From Steromphala cineraria (Eukaryota; Mollusca; Gastropoda; Trochida; Trochidae): DNA of 64,000 bases. How positions within the stretch are numbered: the first letter of the stretch is position 1; each line of letters begins with the position of its first letter. Below the pieces are notes generated by a model that ran no database searches, was not told the DNA's origin, and was given only the letters and a program-made list of their open reading frames with translations. Shown here one piece after another: positions 1 to 13,084 of the stretch. A program made the position numbers and the translations under genes. The DNA is taken from the NCBI GenBank assembly GCA_916613615.1, contig OU744731.1:54876289-54940288 (forward strand), read 5' to 3'.

Positions 1-1215
1 TCCAAGGTAACATTATTATAGTCTAAACACACACAAATCATTTATTTCTAAAAGATTCTTAGGAATCTTTATATGGGGATCTAAACAAAACTGTAAGCTT
101 GTTCCGTGTTTTGTTTTCAAGAGTTTATAACTAGTACTAGTAGGTACTGTATTGTCTGTATTCGTTTATTTTGACAACTGATATTGAATTATAGACTAAA
201 TAATGCTTCAATGAATTTTGCGACAAACAGAAATTAAAACAAACAAAGAAATCTTTTTTTAATTTATATCATGCATTGTTTCCTTATTATGCCGAGAATT
301 CATACTCATATTATTCGGCATTTGTTTTAACTCAACATGTACATTCATATCAGAAAGATGGATGATAATTAAAAACGAAAGAATGTTTCGTTTGTTTCTC
401 TTTTTCTGTTGGAAACATCATATAAAAAGAATTCAAATAACTCTGATAATAAGACAGGCTCTTTATAAAATTATTTTTATTAAAAAAAGTAAATGCTTTT
501 GTTTCACGAAATCGTATGAGATCCTAGGGACAAGATATGTTCTTCTGGTGACATTCAGTGCTATTGCTAAAGAAATATTTGATCATGGAATCTTATTCTG
601 ATTCAATCGAGATTTTTAATATATTTGTTTTCAGTATTGTTTGGTTTAGGTATTCACAAACTGTATCAAAGTCTGAAGTGAAATGGATCACTAGTTTGTA
701 AATTATTTGTACAAAGTTATTGTTGTCGTTTAATATTTGTTGAATTCTTTTTAATAAATTCCAAATTTTAAGTCGCGATTGTTTAAGAAGGAGTGCATTA
801 CAATAAGGTAAAATTAAATGAAGGAATGAAAATCAGTACTCAACCTTTTAAATGGTATTTCTAAGTTTCCAATCTGGTCATTGACGTAAACAAAAGGCCT
901 TTATTGCCCCCTAAGAAATAGACTGTCTACATCAACATCGACAAAAACTCTCATAATAAATGCTGATACAAAAACTTTTTTGAATAATTGGAAGATTTTA
1001 ACAAATGCAAGCAATCCATCGAAAAAACATTCTGCCATCGCTAGGGGCCTTTTCTCCTCATCCTATTATGACAGAATTATTTTGATTACCTCAGTCGCCT
1101 TTCATCTTCCAGTTGCGACCTTGATGCAACTAGCTCCAGGAAATGATTCTAATCCAACTTGGCTTCTCTTCCTCAATGCTGTCTCATTTTCTTATTATCA
1201 CGCTTTTAGCTTAAA
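1..1215 (+). repeat. Duplicated segment, copy 1
   Basis: This stretch matches 5020-6200 in the same orientation over more than 1 kb, with many substitutions and small indels. Shared landmarks include the run AGATTCTTAGG followed by ATCTAAACAAAACT, the block around 890-1000 (GGCCTTTATT, ATCAACATCGA) and the block around 1045-1195 ending in CTCAATGCTGTCTC. The copy probably continues left of the window. The last 120 bases also belong to the coding-like unit best preserved at 11717-12140: in reverse they read KRSQVGLESFPGA then VATGR before a stop. No intact gene is visible. Confidence 0.75.
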
Positions 1216-1365
1216 TCACTATGATTTTAGATATACATTATTATGCTTCTAGTAACTTGCATACTATACACTGTAATATTTATAAGGTTTGTTGTTTATA
1301 TGTCTTTGTCTTAACTGTCATATATTGCGTCACTGTTGTAATAAGAATTTCTTTATCGGGCACTA

Positions 1366-1418
1366 AATTATTATTATTATTACTATGATTATAATATTAT
1401 TATTATTATTATTATATA
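1366..1418. repeat. (ATT)n microsatellite
   Basis: Interrupted ATT/TTA trinucleotide repeat with short imperfect spacers. Confidence 0.85.
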
Positions 1419-2403
1419 GCTTTTTTGATGAAGGTAGTTTTATTTTACATCCCCTCATTTTCAATATATTGAAATTAAGCAGCAACAAATATTTCAAATC
1501 ATGTAACCTCGTTGACATCAAACACCCTATGAAAGGCACAAATGCAAAAACCTCAGCACTGAAACGGTCTTGAAATTAAATATCTTCAATTTCAAGAACT
1601 TAAAAATTGCATACAGGAGATCTGGTTCCGGAGATAATTTGTGTATGAGGTCTTCTATCAAGGGAGCTTATATATATTTCTGATGCTGAATCATTCATGA
1701 TTCAGAAGGAACAAGATGCTTAGTGATTTACCAAAATAAGTCAAGCATGTGCATCTTATCCATCACCATCGGATAAATTATAGCAAGTTTATTGGATCAA
1801 AATGTTGAGACCTCATACAGAAGGAAACATGATAGAGTAAAACGTGATGATACATATATATGACAGGGAATTAAAATTGCGTCCTGAAGCAGTACGTAGA
1901 TGTGGTGTTTCAATAAGGAAGCCTCAAAATGCTTTTTTACAAATTCAACCATCTCTTAACTCAAGTAATTCATCGAAAGAAATGAATACTCAAGAACATT
2001 GATTTTCAGGTTGTTTTGTTGATGTACAATTGAAAGATTATCCCATTACAGTAATTTCCAGTCTATCTTTATTGAGAATGAACACTTAATAGTCTTATCA
2101 TAACCAAAAGCCTCCCGGGATCTCATCAGATTGGCTTTAGTTTCTTTAACCAAATCAGGTTTGTTAGGAATCAGGCAAATATATGTCAGCCATAGTATTT
2201 AAGAGTTTACTGCATCATTTGTGTCATCATGACCTCTTGCTCGTGGCAAATAAGAATGGAATCATTAACATCATTAACAAGGATAAAAAATATAAAAATG
2301 TAAACCTTTTTAAATCTCTGAATTGGATCAACCCCTCAATCTTGATTTCTCTTATTAGTGCCTGATTCATCGACAATGGATTATTTTCCATGAAGGATTG
2401 ACA
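1419..2403. other. No gene seen
   Basis: AT-rich sequence with stops in all frames. I see no coding signal, RNA gene or clear repeat here. Confidence 0.6.
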
Positions 2404-2407
2404 TTAA

Positions 2408-2763
2408 AGGGGCAGTAGCACGTTTTTTTATAATATTATATTTTAAACATTTCACTGATAATTGTAAGTTAATGTTAAATGTATTATTTTGACAGTGTCA
2501 AAAATCTCATTACACAAGTCAGTCATCCATAGTCAGAGGACAAAGTATGAAGGTTCACATAAAATCCATTGGCGGCCATTTTTTTGTGAACACCTTTAAT
2601 TCATTGTGTGTAAGAAAAAGGAATCGCATAGCTAAACTTTACGTTATATATTTGAATAACTACTGCTCCATTAATTTTAAATACATTGTCTTTCAATTGG
2701 AACCATTTATTTTCATTTTCCTGACATCACCTTATATTCCCCCTAAAACGTGCTACTGCCCCT
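2408..2763 (+). mobile_element. TTAA-flanked MITE family A, copy 1
   Basis: A 356 bp non-coding element with near-perfect inverted ends: AGGGGCAGTAGCACGTTTT at the left and its reverse complement at the right. TTAA lies on both sides (2404-2407 and 2764-2767). Other copies are at 28568-28908, 52467-52813 and 53510-53930, with a one-ended fragment at 31223. A TTAA duplication is the mark of piggyBac-type transposition, but a TA duplication with one more base in each end fits equally well. The transposase source is not in this window. Confidence 0.85.
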
Positions 2764-2898
2764 TTAAACAGTGCTAATCATTACCACCTGACCACAGAGT
2801 AGATGAACTGGTAATCATTGACATGGTCCAGATTTTGACTGTAAACTGAACACTTAGAGTATCTAGCATATTTGTGGATTTATGGTACATTGTACTTT

Positions 2899-3023
2899 TT
2901 TCGCTTGCGTGGCTCGACTTGGGATTTAAGCCAATCACATCATTTTCTCGCCACCTTCTCGATAAAATTTCAACAAGAAAATGATTTGATTGGCTATATC
3001 CTAAGTCGGGCTGCGCGGGCGAA
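2899..3023. repeat. Foldback, about 48 bp arms
   Basis: Arms 2899-2947 and 2975-3023 are imperfect reverse complements (shared core AGCCAATCA...ATCATTTTCT) around a 27 base spacer. It could be the centre of a short foldback element. No target duplication was identified. Confidence 0.65.
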
Positions 3024-3064
3024 TCTAGCTTCTGAGCTCAGGGTACAGATTAGTGGAGTTAGCA

Positions 3065-3290
3065 TAACGTTCGTTCCCTGAGACAGGATGCTTTTACCAC
3101 GCTAAAAGGCATGCTCAAAAGTGCTACCGACAGCATTACCCTGAGAATTGTATTTTCATTGGTGATACTTAAAGCTAGCTGCGACCATGTAGGTACATCC
3201 TGTTTCCAGGTACCCATTTTAACTCCTGGGTGGACTAAGTGAGTAAAGTGTCTTGCCCAGGGACACAACACGTGGCTGTACTTCATCTGA
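3065..3290 (-). mobile_element. SINE fragment with V-SINE-like core
   Basis: Read on the minus strand, this segment aligns with the central and 3' parts of the SINE at 48066-48432. Shared landmarks in order are GTGTTGTGTCC..GGGCAAG, CACTT, GGGTACCTG, ACCTA.RTGGTCGC and TACAATTC..CAGGGTAAT. The tRNA-related head and the microsatellite tail are missing, so this is a truncated copy. The GTGTCC..GGGCAAG block is typical of V-type SINE cores known in vertebrates and molluscs. Confidence 0.7.
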
Positions 3291-5019
3291 ATTCATGACA
3301 CCGAATTGTATTAATTAATGTTACCACCATGTGAGTTCTACTGAACACCACATCTAAAATATCATGAGTTATATTCTTATAAGAAGAACAGAGATTTCTC
3401 GATACCAACTTCTTTATGGGGAATGTCACGACCTTTTTATAAATGTTAACTCTTTCATCTGGTGGCATGTGGAGAATGACAACGTGGAATACATAAATAC
3501 CTTAATGCATGAACAGAAGATATATACATAATTATGAGAAAGTATTTGTAATTGTGCTCCAAAAGTAGTGAGTTTCACAACAAAGATTTAGTTATGCAGA
3601 AAGTATTATTGTTCTTCGGTGAATAAAGAAAAGGCCCTTTAAAAACCTGAAATTCTTCTAAAGCTTAATTATATTTCTGTGTGTTATCGTTATTTCATGT
3701 TATGCAACATAATCCAATACTTAAGAAGTATTTGATATATAAAAACGACGTTAAAAATGCCAAGATCAAGATGTAAACCACATGTTTGAATGCCAATAAA
3801 ATCAAATTTATAAATTTCTGAACTAAACTTAACTTTATTTCTACTCTCAACGCAAGCACAGAATACACTGTACAATCACGAATTCAAAAGACCTTTATAC
3901 AAGTGAAGGAATGATATGAATAACATAAAAAATATTGAAAAACAAAATTTATGAGTGTTATTATATTAAAGGCATATCAAACGATTAAAATATATACAAA
4001 ATACTTGTTCTCTTGTTCAAAATGTCACTGATGTTATTTCGCCAAGCTATCCCCTGTTAACCAATTGCAAAGTTCCAGAATCGATTACCATGCTGGTTTT
4101 ACAACAGTCATTTGTTGGATATTTTTACTTATCTGTACTTACTGTGTTTTGATTAGCTCAGTAAAGTCACAGCACTAATGGGAAATCAATGTTTATGATA
4201 TATCTTTTGTTACATGCAACTGTGCAATCTATAACGTATTTATAATATCAATTTCAAAAGCACCAAAAAGCTCCTATAGATTAAGGTTTCTAGATATCAT
4301 GTTAGCAGAACAGTCTGGCCAGTTTCATCTCAACTTAGTGTCTTTAACTCTTAGTTATATAAACTGCGATCCCTGAAAGTAATATAGGTAGATAGAAGTG
4401 TAACAGATATTCGTATGTGTTCTTTATGAGTCTACAGACAGGACAACCTCATCATATCTCATATCAACAGCTATCAACAGCTACTTTGTCTTAACATTAA
4501 TTGGCCATTTTAATATTACATTGAACTATAAAACAACTGAATGGTTATTCAGACAGTATCAGATAATGACAGATGAGGAACGGTGTCACCTATGATTGAA
4601 AGAGGGCTTCATGCAATGTGTTGCAGTCAATACAAAACGGTATTAGTAATTCAATCGATATTAGGATTATTGAATTCACACACTGTTTCTTAAATATTAA
4701 AGAGTCTAATCAAAAATATTTTAGGTTTTTCTCAATAAACAAAACATAACTTCCTCTTGTCGTTCATATATAAAACTAGTTCCCTAATAAAAGTTTCTTG
4801 TTTTCAAGTAATGGGTAACTTCTGTCGAGTCGATAACTATTGGATATGGTCTCTTTGAGTCAATTTACAATTTACAACACAATTTGACATTTCTTCACCA
4901 TATAGAGAACAACCTTTTACTTAATTATACAGAGAAAGGTGTAGGATGCTGACTAGTGTTGGCCCTGTTTAGAGTTGTCATAAATAAGACATCATTGACC
5001 ATTCAACAACTAATCTGAT
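3291..5019. other. No gene seen
   Basis: AT-rich, multiply stopped in all frames. I see no recognisable repeat or RNA gene. Confidence 0.6.
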
Positions 5020-6200
5020 ACAGATTCAAGTTTACTTTCATAACCGAACACACAAATACATTTATCTGTTTCAGAAGATTCTTAGGGATGTATATTTGGG
5101 AATCTAAACAAAACTTTAAGCTTGTCCAGTGTTTATTACAATAAACAAAATATTGATTAATACAATTTCAATGAATTTTGTGACAAACAGAATTTTATCA
5201 AAAACATGTTTAAATGTGATATTTGGCATAAATATGTTTTGATGTGCATATTTGGCATAATTTTTAATTAAACATGTTTATTCATATCAGAGAGACAGAA
5301 TGATGATAAAACAACAGAATGTTGTGACTTTTTCTCTTTTTCGTGTGTAACATAATCTTCTTAAAAAATTAAATAACATTTAATTTGATAATTTGACATG
5401 CCCTTACAAAATTCAATTATTCAAAAAGTAAATGCTTTTATTTCACAACATCGTGATGCTAAGGTACAAGATATTTTAGAACATTCATTAAAGCTAATGG
5501 TGACATTCAGTGTTATTGTTTTAAAAATATTTGATCATGGACATAATTCTAATATAATTTAATCGAACTTTTTAGTTTATTCTTTTTCAGTGTTGTTTGT
5601 TTAAATTATTCACAAACTGTATCAAAGTCTGTCATGAAATGAATGACTAGTTGGTGAATTGCGAAGTGTAAGTAGATATTAAGTAAGTAATATTTGTTTA
5701 ATGTTTAACATTAGTGAGTTCTTTTGGATAAATATAGAGTGAGTCTAATTAAAATTTTGAGTCCCAATTGTTTAAGGAGGTGTACACTACAATAAGTTAA
5801 TCAAATGAAGGATTGAAAATAAGTAGTCAAACTTTTAAACAGTGTTTTACAATCTGGTCATTGATGTTAACAAAGGGCCTTTATTCTTGATTGCAACCCT
5901 AAGAAATCGACTGTCAACATCAACATCGAGAGTTTTCACTGCTAATACAAATGCTTTTTTGAATAATTGAAGATCCTTACAAATGCAAGCAATCCATCGC
6001 AAAAACATTCTGCAATCATGAAACTTCGCTAGGGGCCTTTCCTCATCATCCTATTATGACAGAATTATTTTGATTACCTCAGCCGCCTTTCATCTTCCTG
6101 CTGCGACCTTGATGCAACTAGCTCCAGGAAATGATTCTAATCCAACCTGGCTTCGCTTCCTCGATTCCTTTCCTCAATGCTGTCTCGTTTTCTTATAATT
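5020..6200 (+). repeat. Duplicated segment, copy 2
   Basis: This is a diverged direct copy of 1-1215 about 5 kb downstream. The two keep the same order of landmarks, including GACAAACAGAA near 5182, CATTGAT..TAACAAA..GGCCTTTATT near 5860 and the terminal block GCGACCTTGATGCAACTAGC. The coding-like terminal part (6060-6200) is also related to 8085-8235 and 11800-12030 in reverse. Small indels break any shared reading frame. Confidence 0.75.
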
Positions 6201-8084
6201 TCTTCTACTTTTGTGCTGAACGGAAGCACGGTTCTCGGAAATTACACACGAAGGTAAACCTGACCTACTTACAAAGAAACAGGTACGAAATTATCGCTAT
6301 TAGAAATAGTGAGCTTTCAGTACAAAGAAATCACAGAGAAATAATGCAGTTGCAACAATACAGACGGGGCACGGTTATAAGCCAACTATTCGGTTTATAT
6401 GTAAAGTTAATACATGATAAAAGATTTTAGAGTTGAAAATGCCAGGTTATTATTTTTTTAATCTACCCCTTTGACTTAATCAGTGGGGGAGAGTTACATT
6501 CAGTGGTTCTCTTTTATAATGGTTTGTTAATGATATGAACCGAACTTTTCCTTAAACTTCAAGTCTTCAACCTTTCATAAATATCATTAGTTTTAGATAA
6601 ATGCCTTTTGACTTTACATATTTGTCTGGAATTAAATTGTTGTACAAAACAAATGCTAATATGAAGTTGTATCAGAGTGTTTATTTGATGTAATAATGAT
6701 TGTCTTTAAATCAAGGAATAAAACTTCTTTAAAAGTCTAAGCAACATACCTTCATACCTTTTACAAATACAAGGTGTATAGGCTGATAAGTTCAATCATT
6801 TAAATCAGTAATGCCCCCGCCCACCTTCCATCGAGCCACGACCGCTAAGCAACAGTTTTCAAGCGTCATGATTGTCGCAGATCATGTCAATCTTAGACAA
6901 TTTCTCACCTTTTTGAGTTTGTGTTATCCCGAAGCTGGTTGTACGATTCAACTGACTACATTTGCCTTTTTTCGAAAAATTACGACCAAATTTGCAAGTA
7001 TGACATTAGTTGCATCGATCGCGAAAGATTTGTGTTTGTGTTTGAAAACAGACAATGAAAATCACAAACCCCTCTGAGACAATATGTTACAATTGGCGAG
7101 TGAGGTATATAAACATTGCGAGTATGGAGACCTTTTAAAGATTTCAGTGAGATGTTTGTTGTATTGAGTAAGAGTGTGTACGACCAGGTCGTGTGCTCGG
7201 TGGAATTTATTGCGTTTTAATTCTACATTGCTAATTTAATTCTTAATGTTGTTGACCTTTATTATCATTCAAAAATTAACTCCAGTGCAGGTTTTACATG
7301 TTTGATATAAAATCATAGCTTCTACTCTAAGAGACCAACCAATTATCATGCTGCTTTTGCATCAATAGTTATGATCTCATAATGACTTAATGTTTCGATA
7401 TAAAAAGGTTTTCACCTCAGTATTTCAGAAAGATTTTGGATGAATCAAGTCAAGCGTTGGATATTTGTGAGCGTCAACAGTTTGAGTTAAATAACTTATA
7501 TATAAGAAGGGCTGTGAATACAAACGAACTTTTTCGTCAGAGATGAAAACTGGTAACTTTAGAACCAATCTAATATGAAAGGGTGAAAGAGCGATGTCCC
7601 CTCTCTGCCATTATACATTCGCCAACATGTATCAAAAGTGATGTTGTTAGTTTCGGCTTAGTGGAGAGACTGGTCATGTAAAACTGTTCTTTTGCCTTAT
7701 TGATCATGTAATGATATGGCAGATATAACTAACTCTGCGCCTGAATACACCATTACTTCTAAATAGAACTTTGCTTTAGGACATTATTTTGTAGATAAAT
7801 CTAATAGAAACTGGCTTCCTCACTACGCCTCTGTCGTCTCGTCCTTTCATCTCATAATTTCAATAATGCATGTTGACGCCAAGCTTTGACAGGTTGGTTT
7901 GTATGCACTGATGTCAGGACCAGTTTGCCCCAGTATAAAATCCAATACGGTTTTTGAGTGTCTGAGTTCTAGTTGAGGTTCTGCAAAATGTCCCAGAATC
8001 GAGACGTCAAAAAACTAAGCAATATAAAACTAAACTAGCAATACTCAACTTGGCTTCTGTATTAACTTTGATACTTGACAGAAC
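6201..8084. other. No gene seen; remnants of a repeat unit
   Basis: No convincing coding region. Around 7790-7920 the minus strand retains a weak trace of the unit best preserved at 11930-12136: the residue order IQTNLSKLGVN corresponds to IHKYTNLLKQEF there. Otherwise AT-rich and unrecognised. Confidence 0.5.
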
Positions 8085-8235
8085 TTTCTGACTGCCCCTG
8101 CAATATCCTCCTCCCCACTGTGACCCGGATGTACACAGCCTCAGGACATGACTATTTCGGTAGATCTAATCCGATCTGGCTTCCTACTCAGACTTTTTGT
8201 CCTTTCTTCTCGTTATGATTATAAGCTTGAAAAAT
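8085..8235 (-). repeat. Decayed copy of the coding-like unit
   Basis: Related on the minus strand to 11800-12030. Both contain an AACCTGT..AA..AT.ATTTTTC block, then AAGGACAAAA, then a CCCAG/CCTGAGGCTGTGT..ATC.GGGTC stretch. All three frames are stopped, so this is a dead copy. Confidence 0.55.
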
Positions 8236-8295
8236 CATACTTTGACAGGTTGACATTTGTTTATGTTGTTTTTACCATATGCCTAACTATATATA

Positions 8296-8593
8296 AACTC
8301 AGGGGCAAAAGAAACGATACCAAATAAAGTGCATGATAGGTTAAGCTACGAGTGTTTCAAAAAACACCGTTTAAAAATCTCATTAACTAGACAAGGTAGG
8401 ATAGTAAAAATGGCCCCTCGTTTATTTGAACAGTCAAACAGATATAAGTATCATACTTTGATATTTGAAATTATGAGTACTTCTTCACAACTGATGTGCC
8501 TATCACACGGGTTCGAAGTCGCATTTCATGTATAACTGGACTTTGTTTTGTACTCTTTTGAAACGCTGGTATCGTTTCTATTGCCACTGAGTG
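8296..8593. mobile_element. Mariner-type MITE
   Basis: A 298 bp element with inverted ends of about 26 bp. The left end is ACTCAGGGGCAAAAGAAACG from 8297; the right end is its reverse complement with two changes. TA dinucleotides flank it (8294-8295 and 8594-8595). TA duplication and a CACTCA-like end fit a Tc1/mariner-derived non-autonomous element. The nearby Tc1 element (45734-47374) also begins CACTCATGGCAAAAA, but internal similarity is not evident. Confidence 0.75.
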
Positions 8594-8599
8594 TATGAA

Positions 8600-9039
8600 A
8601 GGGATGGGGACTGTCAAAAGATAATATTATTGTACTGCAAGGAATACAAACAAACTGTTAACACAATCATCTCATTAGGTTTTTCTTAGCTTCTTTGTTC
8701 CCTCTATGTGATTGTTATGTTATTCTGTTGATACTGCTATCCTTGCGTAATTACATCCATCTAGTATATGAATTTCTAGACGTACTACCCCCTACCCGAC
8801 ACGGTTAAACACTAAGAGAATCTATACAAGAACGCCGTTATAGTTTACAATAAAGAAGTTCATCATCCTTAGAGTTCCTTGTCGTCTTTCTAACTTCTAG
8901 AATGTCTACTTCTACAGCGTTGCCAGTCGCCTGTTTTTCTATAGTTTTTTGTTAGTTCTCTTCATTTCATTTCAACGGAAACACCTCGAAGTTGACTTCA
9001 GAAGTGATTTTATTTTCATTAGAGCTCACCATACTCATT
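8600..9039. other. No gene seen
   Basis: No coding or repeat signal recognised. Confidence 0.5.
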
Positions 9040-9350
9040 TCTTAATATCCCGCGTCATGAAAGATTGTGTACACAATGTAACTCCGGCGAAGTCGGAGAT
9101 GAATATCATTATCTATTTAAATGTAATGCTTTAGTAAACCAACGCTGTAATCTGATAAATGAACGCTTCATGCTGTTTCCATCCTTATTAAACTATAAGA
9201 AACCAATGTGCAATAGAAATATCAAAGTAATTAAGCATCTGTCACGTTTAGTCAAACACATTTTTGCCATCTTGTTGTACTTTATTTGTTTATTTCATGT
9301 AACTCATGTACTGCCGTTGGCAGTCACTTTGAGTGATTAAGATTGATTGA
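9040..9350 (+). pseudogene. 3' end of a non-LTR retrotransposon (ORF2 C-terminus)
   Basis: An open frame encodes the C-terminal Cys/His motif of LINE ORF2 proteins: CTQCNSG, then DEYHYLFKC, with spacing C-x2-C...H-x4-C. A basic helical stretch (NIKVIKHLSRLVKHI) follows. Just upstream the frame is broken by a shift near 9060. The 3' end reads TGCCGTTGGCAGTCACTTTG and runs into (GATT)n at about 9340-9350, a typical microsatellite LINE tail. The reverse transcriptase core is absent, so this is a heavily 5'-truncated copy. The fragments at 47415-47968 and 51100-51300 have the same motif. Confidence 0.75.
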
Positions 9351-11716
9351 TTGTATAAGTTAAAGATTACCGATATAATCATCTTGTTCAGACAAAGGAA
9401 TATATTTCACTGATCTTTATTTTATTCATTTATTTACCTTTCACAAGAAACCCCATCCATTTTTAATGAATCATTGTTCAAAACAAAGAATTACACTGAA
9501 TAAACCCAATGAACATTTTGATTACTTTCAGCATGAAGAAATTAATATTAAAAGATAAAAAACGAATGAGCTGCATCTCTTCACATGTCAATGTTAACTG
9601 ATTAATGCTTCAGTCATTAAGGTCGGTGTTTTCAGAGATACACGTCTGTAAAATGGCCATGATTACATGACCATGAAGACAATCTTAAAAGAACCATTAT
9701 GAAGCGAAACAGAAAGCTCATTACGTCGGGTTTGATATTTGATTCTCAACTAATCACAGCTGTACTGAAAAAAATTCCTTGTTCATATTCTTGTATAAAC
9801 AAGGGTCATATAACACAAGAGGTTGAACTTTTTAATCGTAGAGTGAATACTTAATTGAGGAGGTTGATGAGTATATAAGAGTTCACTTATACAATGTATA
9901 TAATACCAATTTTCATTAACAGACTCCACCAAGGTAACACATTAGTTTTAGAACCATTAGGTGATTTGAGATTGGTAAAAGCAATATTTGGAAAAACAAT
10001 GATAATTACTCTCATATGTGATGTGTTTGGAACACAAAGGTGGACATTTTTTTTCATTTTAACATTTTACGAGAATCTTTAACGTTTTTTTCTGATACTA
10101 TAAAAATAAAATATTGCAGCTTCCTATGCCCAGAGTCGTATTTGTGTATTTACCCAATACTTTCCTTTGGTCCTTTTTTAATGGTAAGTTCTGTTGGGTC
10201 TAAATAGAACATGTAATTATATTTCAACTAATTATATAGTTAATCTAAAAGATTGTGTTATTGTCAAACAACAAAGCAGACAACAGTTTTGCATGATTAG
10301 AGAAGCATGAACGCTGTGAACACAACATGATGAAAGTTAATTGGAAAGATCATTTAGGACTCAATGCTGGCTTCCCATTATACACATATTAGGTTGTGAT
10401 GATGTAGTGATTACCGACCACCCACGATGTTAGTTGGGGTCTAACGTGAATTGTTACGTCATGTAGCTCTTGATCGATGCATTATCATGAATTTCATGTA
10501 GGTTGTTTATTACTTTTTTTAATATATTTAAAACAATTATTCAGAACTTTTGAAATGAAAAATTAGAATATGCTCCTCCCCAAAAAGGATAATACTCTAA
10601 TACACATATGTATATATATATATATATACACACAATGTTAGCATCATTTTTGTGTATTTTCAATTTATTTCAATATTGTAATAATTTGGAGCATTTTTAT
10701 GCAAATAAACTGTTCATAATTCAAAACCATCTGAAAACTTTGAAATATACCATATTTTATTGATGATTTAATCGACATCCAGATTTGCAATCTGTTAAAT
10801 TCAAAAAGGTATTGGTTGTTTAAAAAAAAACCACATTGTGAAAGAACTATAATTAAGGTGGCAAAGTGGCTGTTCATGTTTCTAATGTATACATGAAACA
10901 ATTGTAAAACAATATCTTGCTTTCTCTAATCTCAATGAATAAAAACAACGAGCTTGTCACCAGAAGTAATTCCTTCAAATAATAAGGATAGTGTTTCATT
11001 ACCTGTCCCCTCGATAATGTGCCTATAAAACTAGCCGTGATGCAGTTATTGGCTACTTAGTGAGTGAAAAAACTGTCTTCGTCTACATCGCAATCAATAT
11101 GAAAACTACATAACCACTACTTTTTAACTTCAGTTAGCATACTGTCCATGCCCTCATTACGATATCCGTTTTTTTGGCGTTATGCGTTATTATCACTTAT
11201 ATCTAACAGAAATGTTTAACATGTTGGTCCTATGAATCAATATTATCAAAAACGGAAGGAATTACAATAATCAATTGATTAATTAGAGAAGATTTTAAAG
11301 TTTGTCAACTTCCATTTTTGAATTTTTCGGTTAATAAAATCATTACAAATTGTTTGGGGGTAACGAACGAAGAATGCTACTTAAGCTATTCATTGTTTGT
11401 TGAAATTTTAACACAGGATCCTTCATGGCTATGCACATTTAAAGAATGAAAAGAATTATCCTGACTCTTTATTGAATTTATTTTTAAATATTTGTCTTGT
11501 ATTAGGCAAGATCTAAGTCAATTATTTATTAGCATGTTGCTGTCATCTGTTCTAGGCACAGTTATTTGTTTATGTAAATTTATGGCCATCTTTATTTGTC
11601 TTTGCAACGAGTTGACTATTCCTTATCTTCTCTTATTGCCCGAAGTCCAAGATAACTATTCCGACGTTATAATCACTGGCGGGGCTCCTGTTATGCTATA
11701 CCTTCTCTGATGATTC
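9351..11716. other. No gene seen; (TA)n at 10608-10628
   Basis: AT-rich sequence without coding signal. A short (TA)n/(CA)n microsatellite lies near 10608-10634. Confidence 0.6.
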
Positions 11717-12140
11717 TTAAGTACATATAACACAGTCCACCAAGTACAAGTCACATCTGTACCAGTCATAAGAACCAACATGACTTCTGTATTCACAAAT
11801 GGACACACTTTCTGATGATCTCAGCATTTTCTTCCTCCCTGTTGCGACCCTGATCAACACAGCTCCTGGGCATGGCTGTTTCAGAACTTCAAATCCAATT
11901 CTGATGCCTCTCTTTGCCATTTTGTCCTTCTATCTTACGTTTCCATCAACCTTATAATAACTGAAAAATTCTTGTTTTAACAGGTTAGTATATTTATGGA
12001 TGTCAGCATCTGATTCTACTTTTCCTTCAAATCTACAACGGATCTCATTAAGAACGCCGAGGTTCAACAGAAGGCCTTCGAAATTAACGCCATTGAGATC
12101 ATATCCAAGGTAATTAAGTACAGATTCTATGAACATTTGT
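11717..12140 (-). pseudogene. Coding-like unit, unrecognised product (possible exon)
   Basis: The minus strand is open from about 12140 to 11717 in one frame apart from a single TAG at 11930-11932. Before the stop it encodes a polar, helix-rich segment including VNFEGLLLNLGVLNEIRCRF and DADIHKYTNLLKQEFFSYYK. After it comes MAKRGIRIGFEVLKQPC and VATGRKK. The stop falls inside GTAAGATAG, and GTAAGA could be a 5' splice site directly after DGN. If so, the upstream half is an exon and the rest is intron. A weak acceptor-like TTCATAG lies at its other end. Related but decayed copies lie at 1090-1215, 6060-6200, 7790-7920 and 8085-8235. I do not recognise the family; it could be a duplicated gene remnant or an old transposon ORF. 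Confidence 0.35.
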
Positions 12141-13075
12141 CGGTTGGGCTAGAGGTTATCTAGTTAACTAACTCTATATAAAACTACTAAATTGAGTTAT
12201 TGTTTCACAGTGATATATTTTATCTTCGTCTAGTCTAGGTTATGTCGCAGGTTGTCATGAATATAGGCCTAAAGGGTGAGTGAGTTGGATATTAACGCCA
12301 CTTTTTTGCAAAATTTAAGCCATTAGCGGCGTTACGAAGAAAGAAAGGACGGATTTACGCTTATAACGACAATGTCTATGACGAACACAATGGAAAATGT
12401 GTTTTTGTGGGGGCATAAAATTTTTTAACAAAACTTTCTTAATGTTTATGACAAATATGATATACCACTAAGATGTGACCTGTCATGATGTGTACATGTT
12501 ACAAGTTCGTGACGCAGTTATTGTCTGTCTACCTGTAATGTTAATCGGGCCCTTGGTAAATTATCCTGGCATGTACATCTTGTCAACAAGACTGATCGGT
12601 CATTACGTGTCTACTTTGCTTGGTTGTGGCAAGACTTTTAAGTTTCTTTGAACCAATTGTAAGAGATGTAGACAGAGCATGATAATAACGAGTAAACAAA
12701 CAAAGGTTTTAAAAGGCAGGGCCTTTTAACTTTCGAGGGTTTTTTTTGTAAACAAATTGTATAAAAGATTGAAATGAAAAAAGGAATAAATTACTCTCAG
12801 CGAAAACATCAAAAGGCAAAAATGCTTGATTACGTATGTATTCTGCCTGACAAGTCCATGTATTGAAAAAAAAAATTATTATTTCATTCAATTTTGAATG
12901 TCTATACATATTTCTTAGATCAAAAGCTATCACACACTGCTCAAAGTAGAACTTTTACACTGTTCTGTTCGATTTATTTGTTATTAAATATGTAAAAAAA
13001 ATTAAGTTGTTGCAATCTCTCACAAAAGTCTTATTTTACAAAAGTATGTTTAAAATCGAGAAAACATTGATTTAT
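12141..13075. other. No gene seen; weak repeat near 12460-12560
   Basis: Around 12450-12560 there is weak similarity (GATATACCA..., TGACCT..CATG..., GTTAC) to 18300-18400 and 31500-31590. It suggests an old interspersed or duplicated sequence. Nothing coding was recognised. Confidence 0.4.
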
Positions 13076-13084
13076 GTTTAAAGT

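Noticed and set aside
6811..7077. 88-codon ORF at 6811
   Set aside because: No recognisable domain, no related copy and no splice or promoter context; treated as chance.
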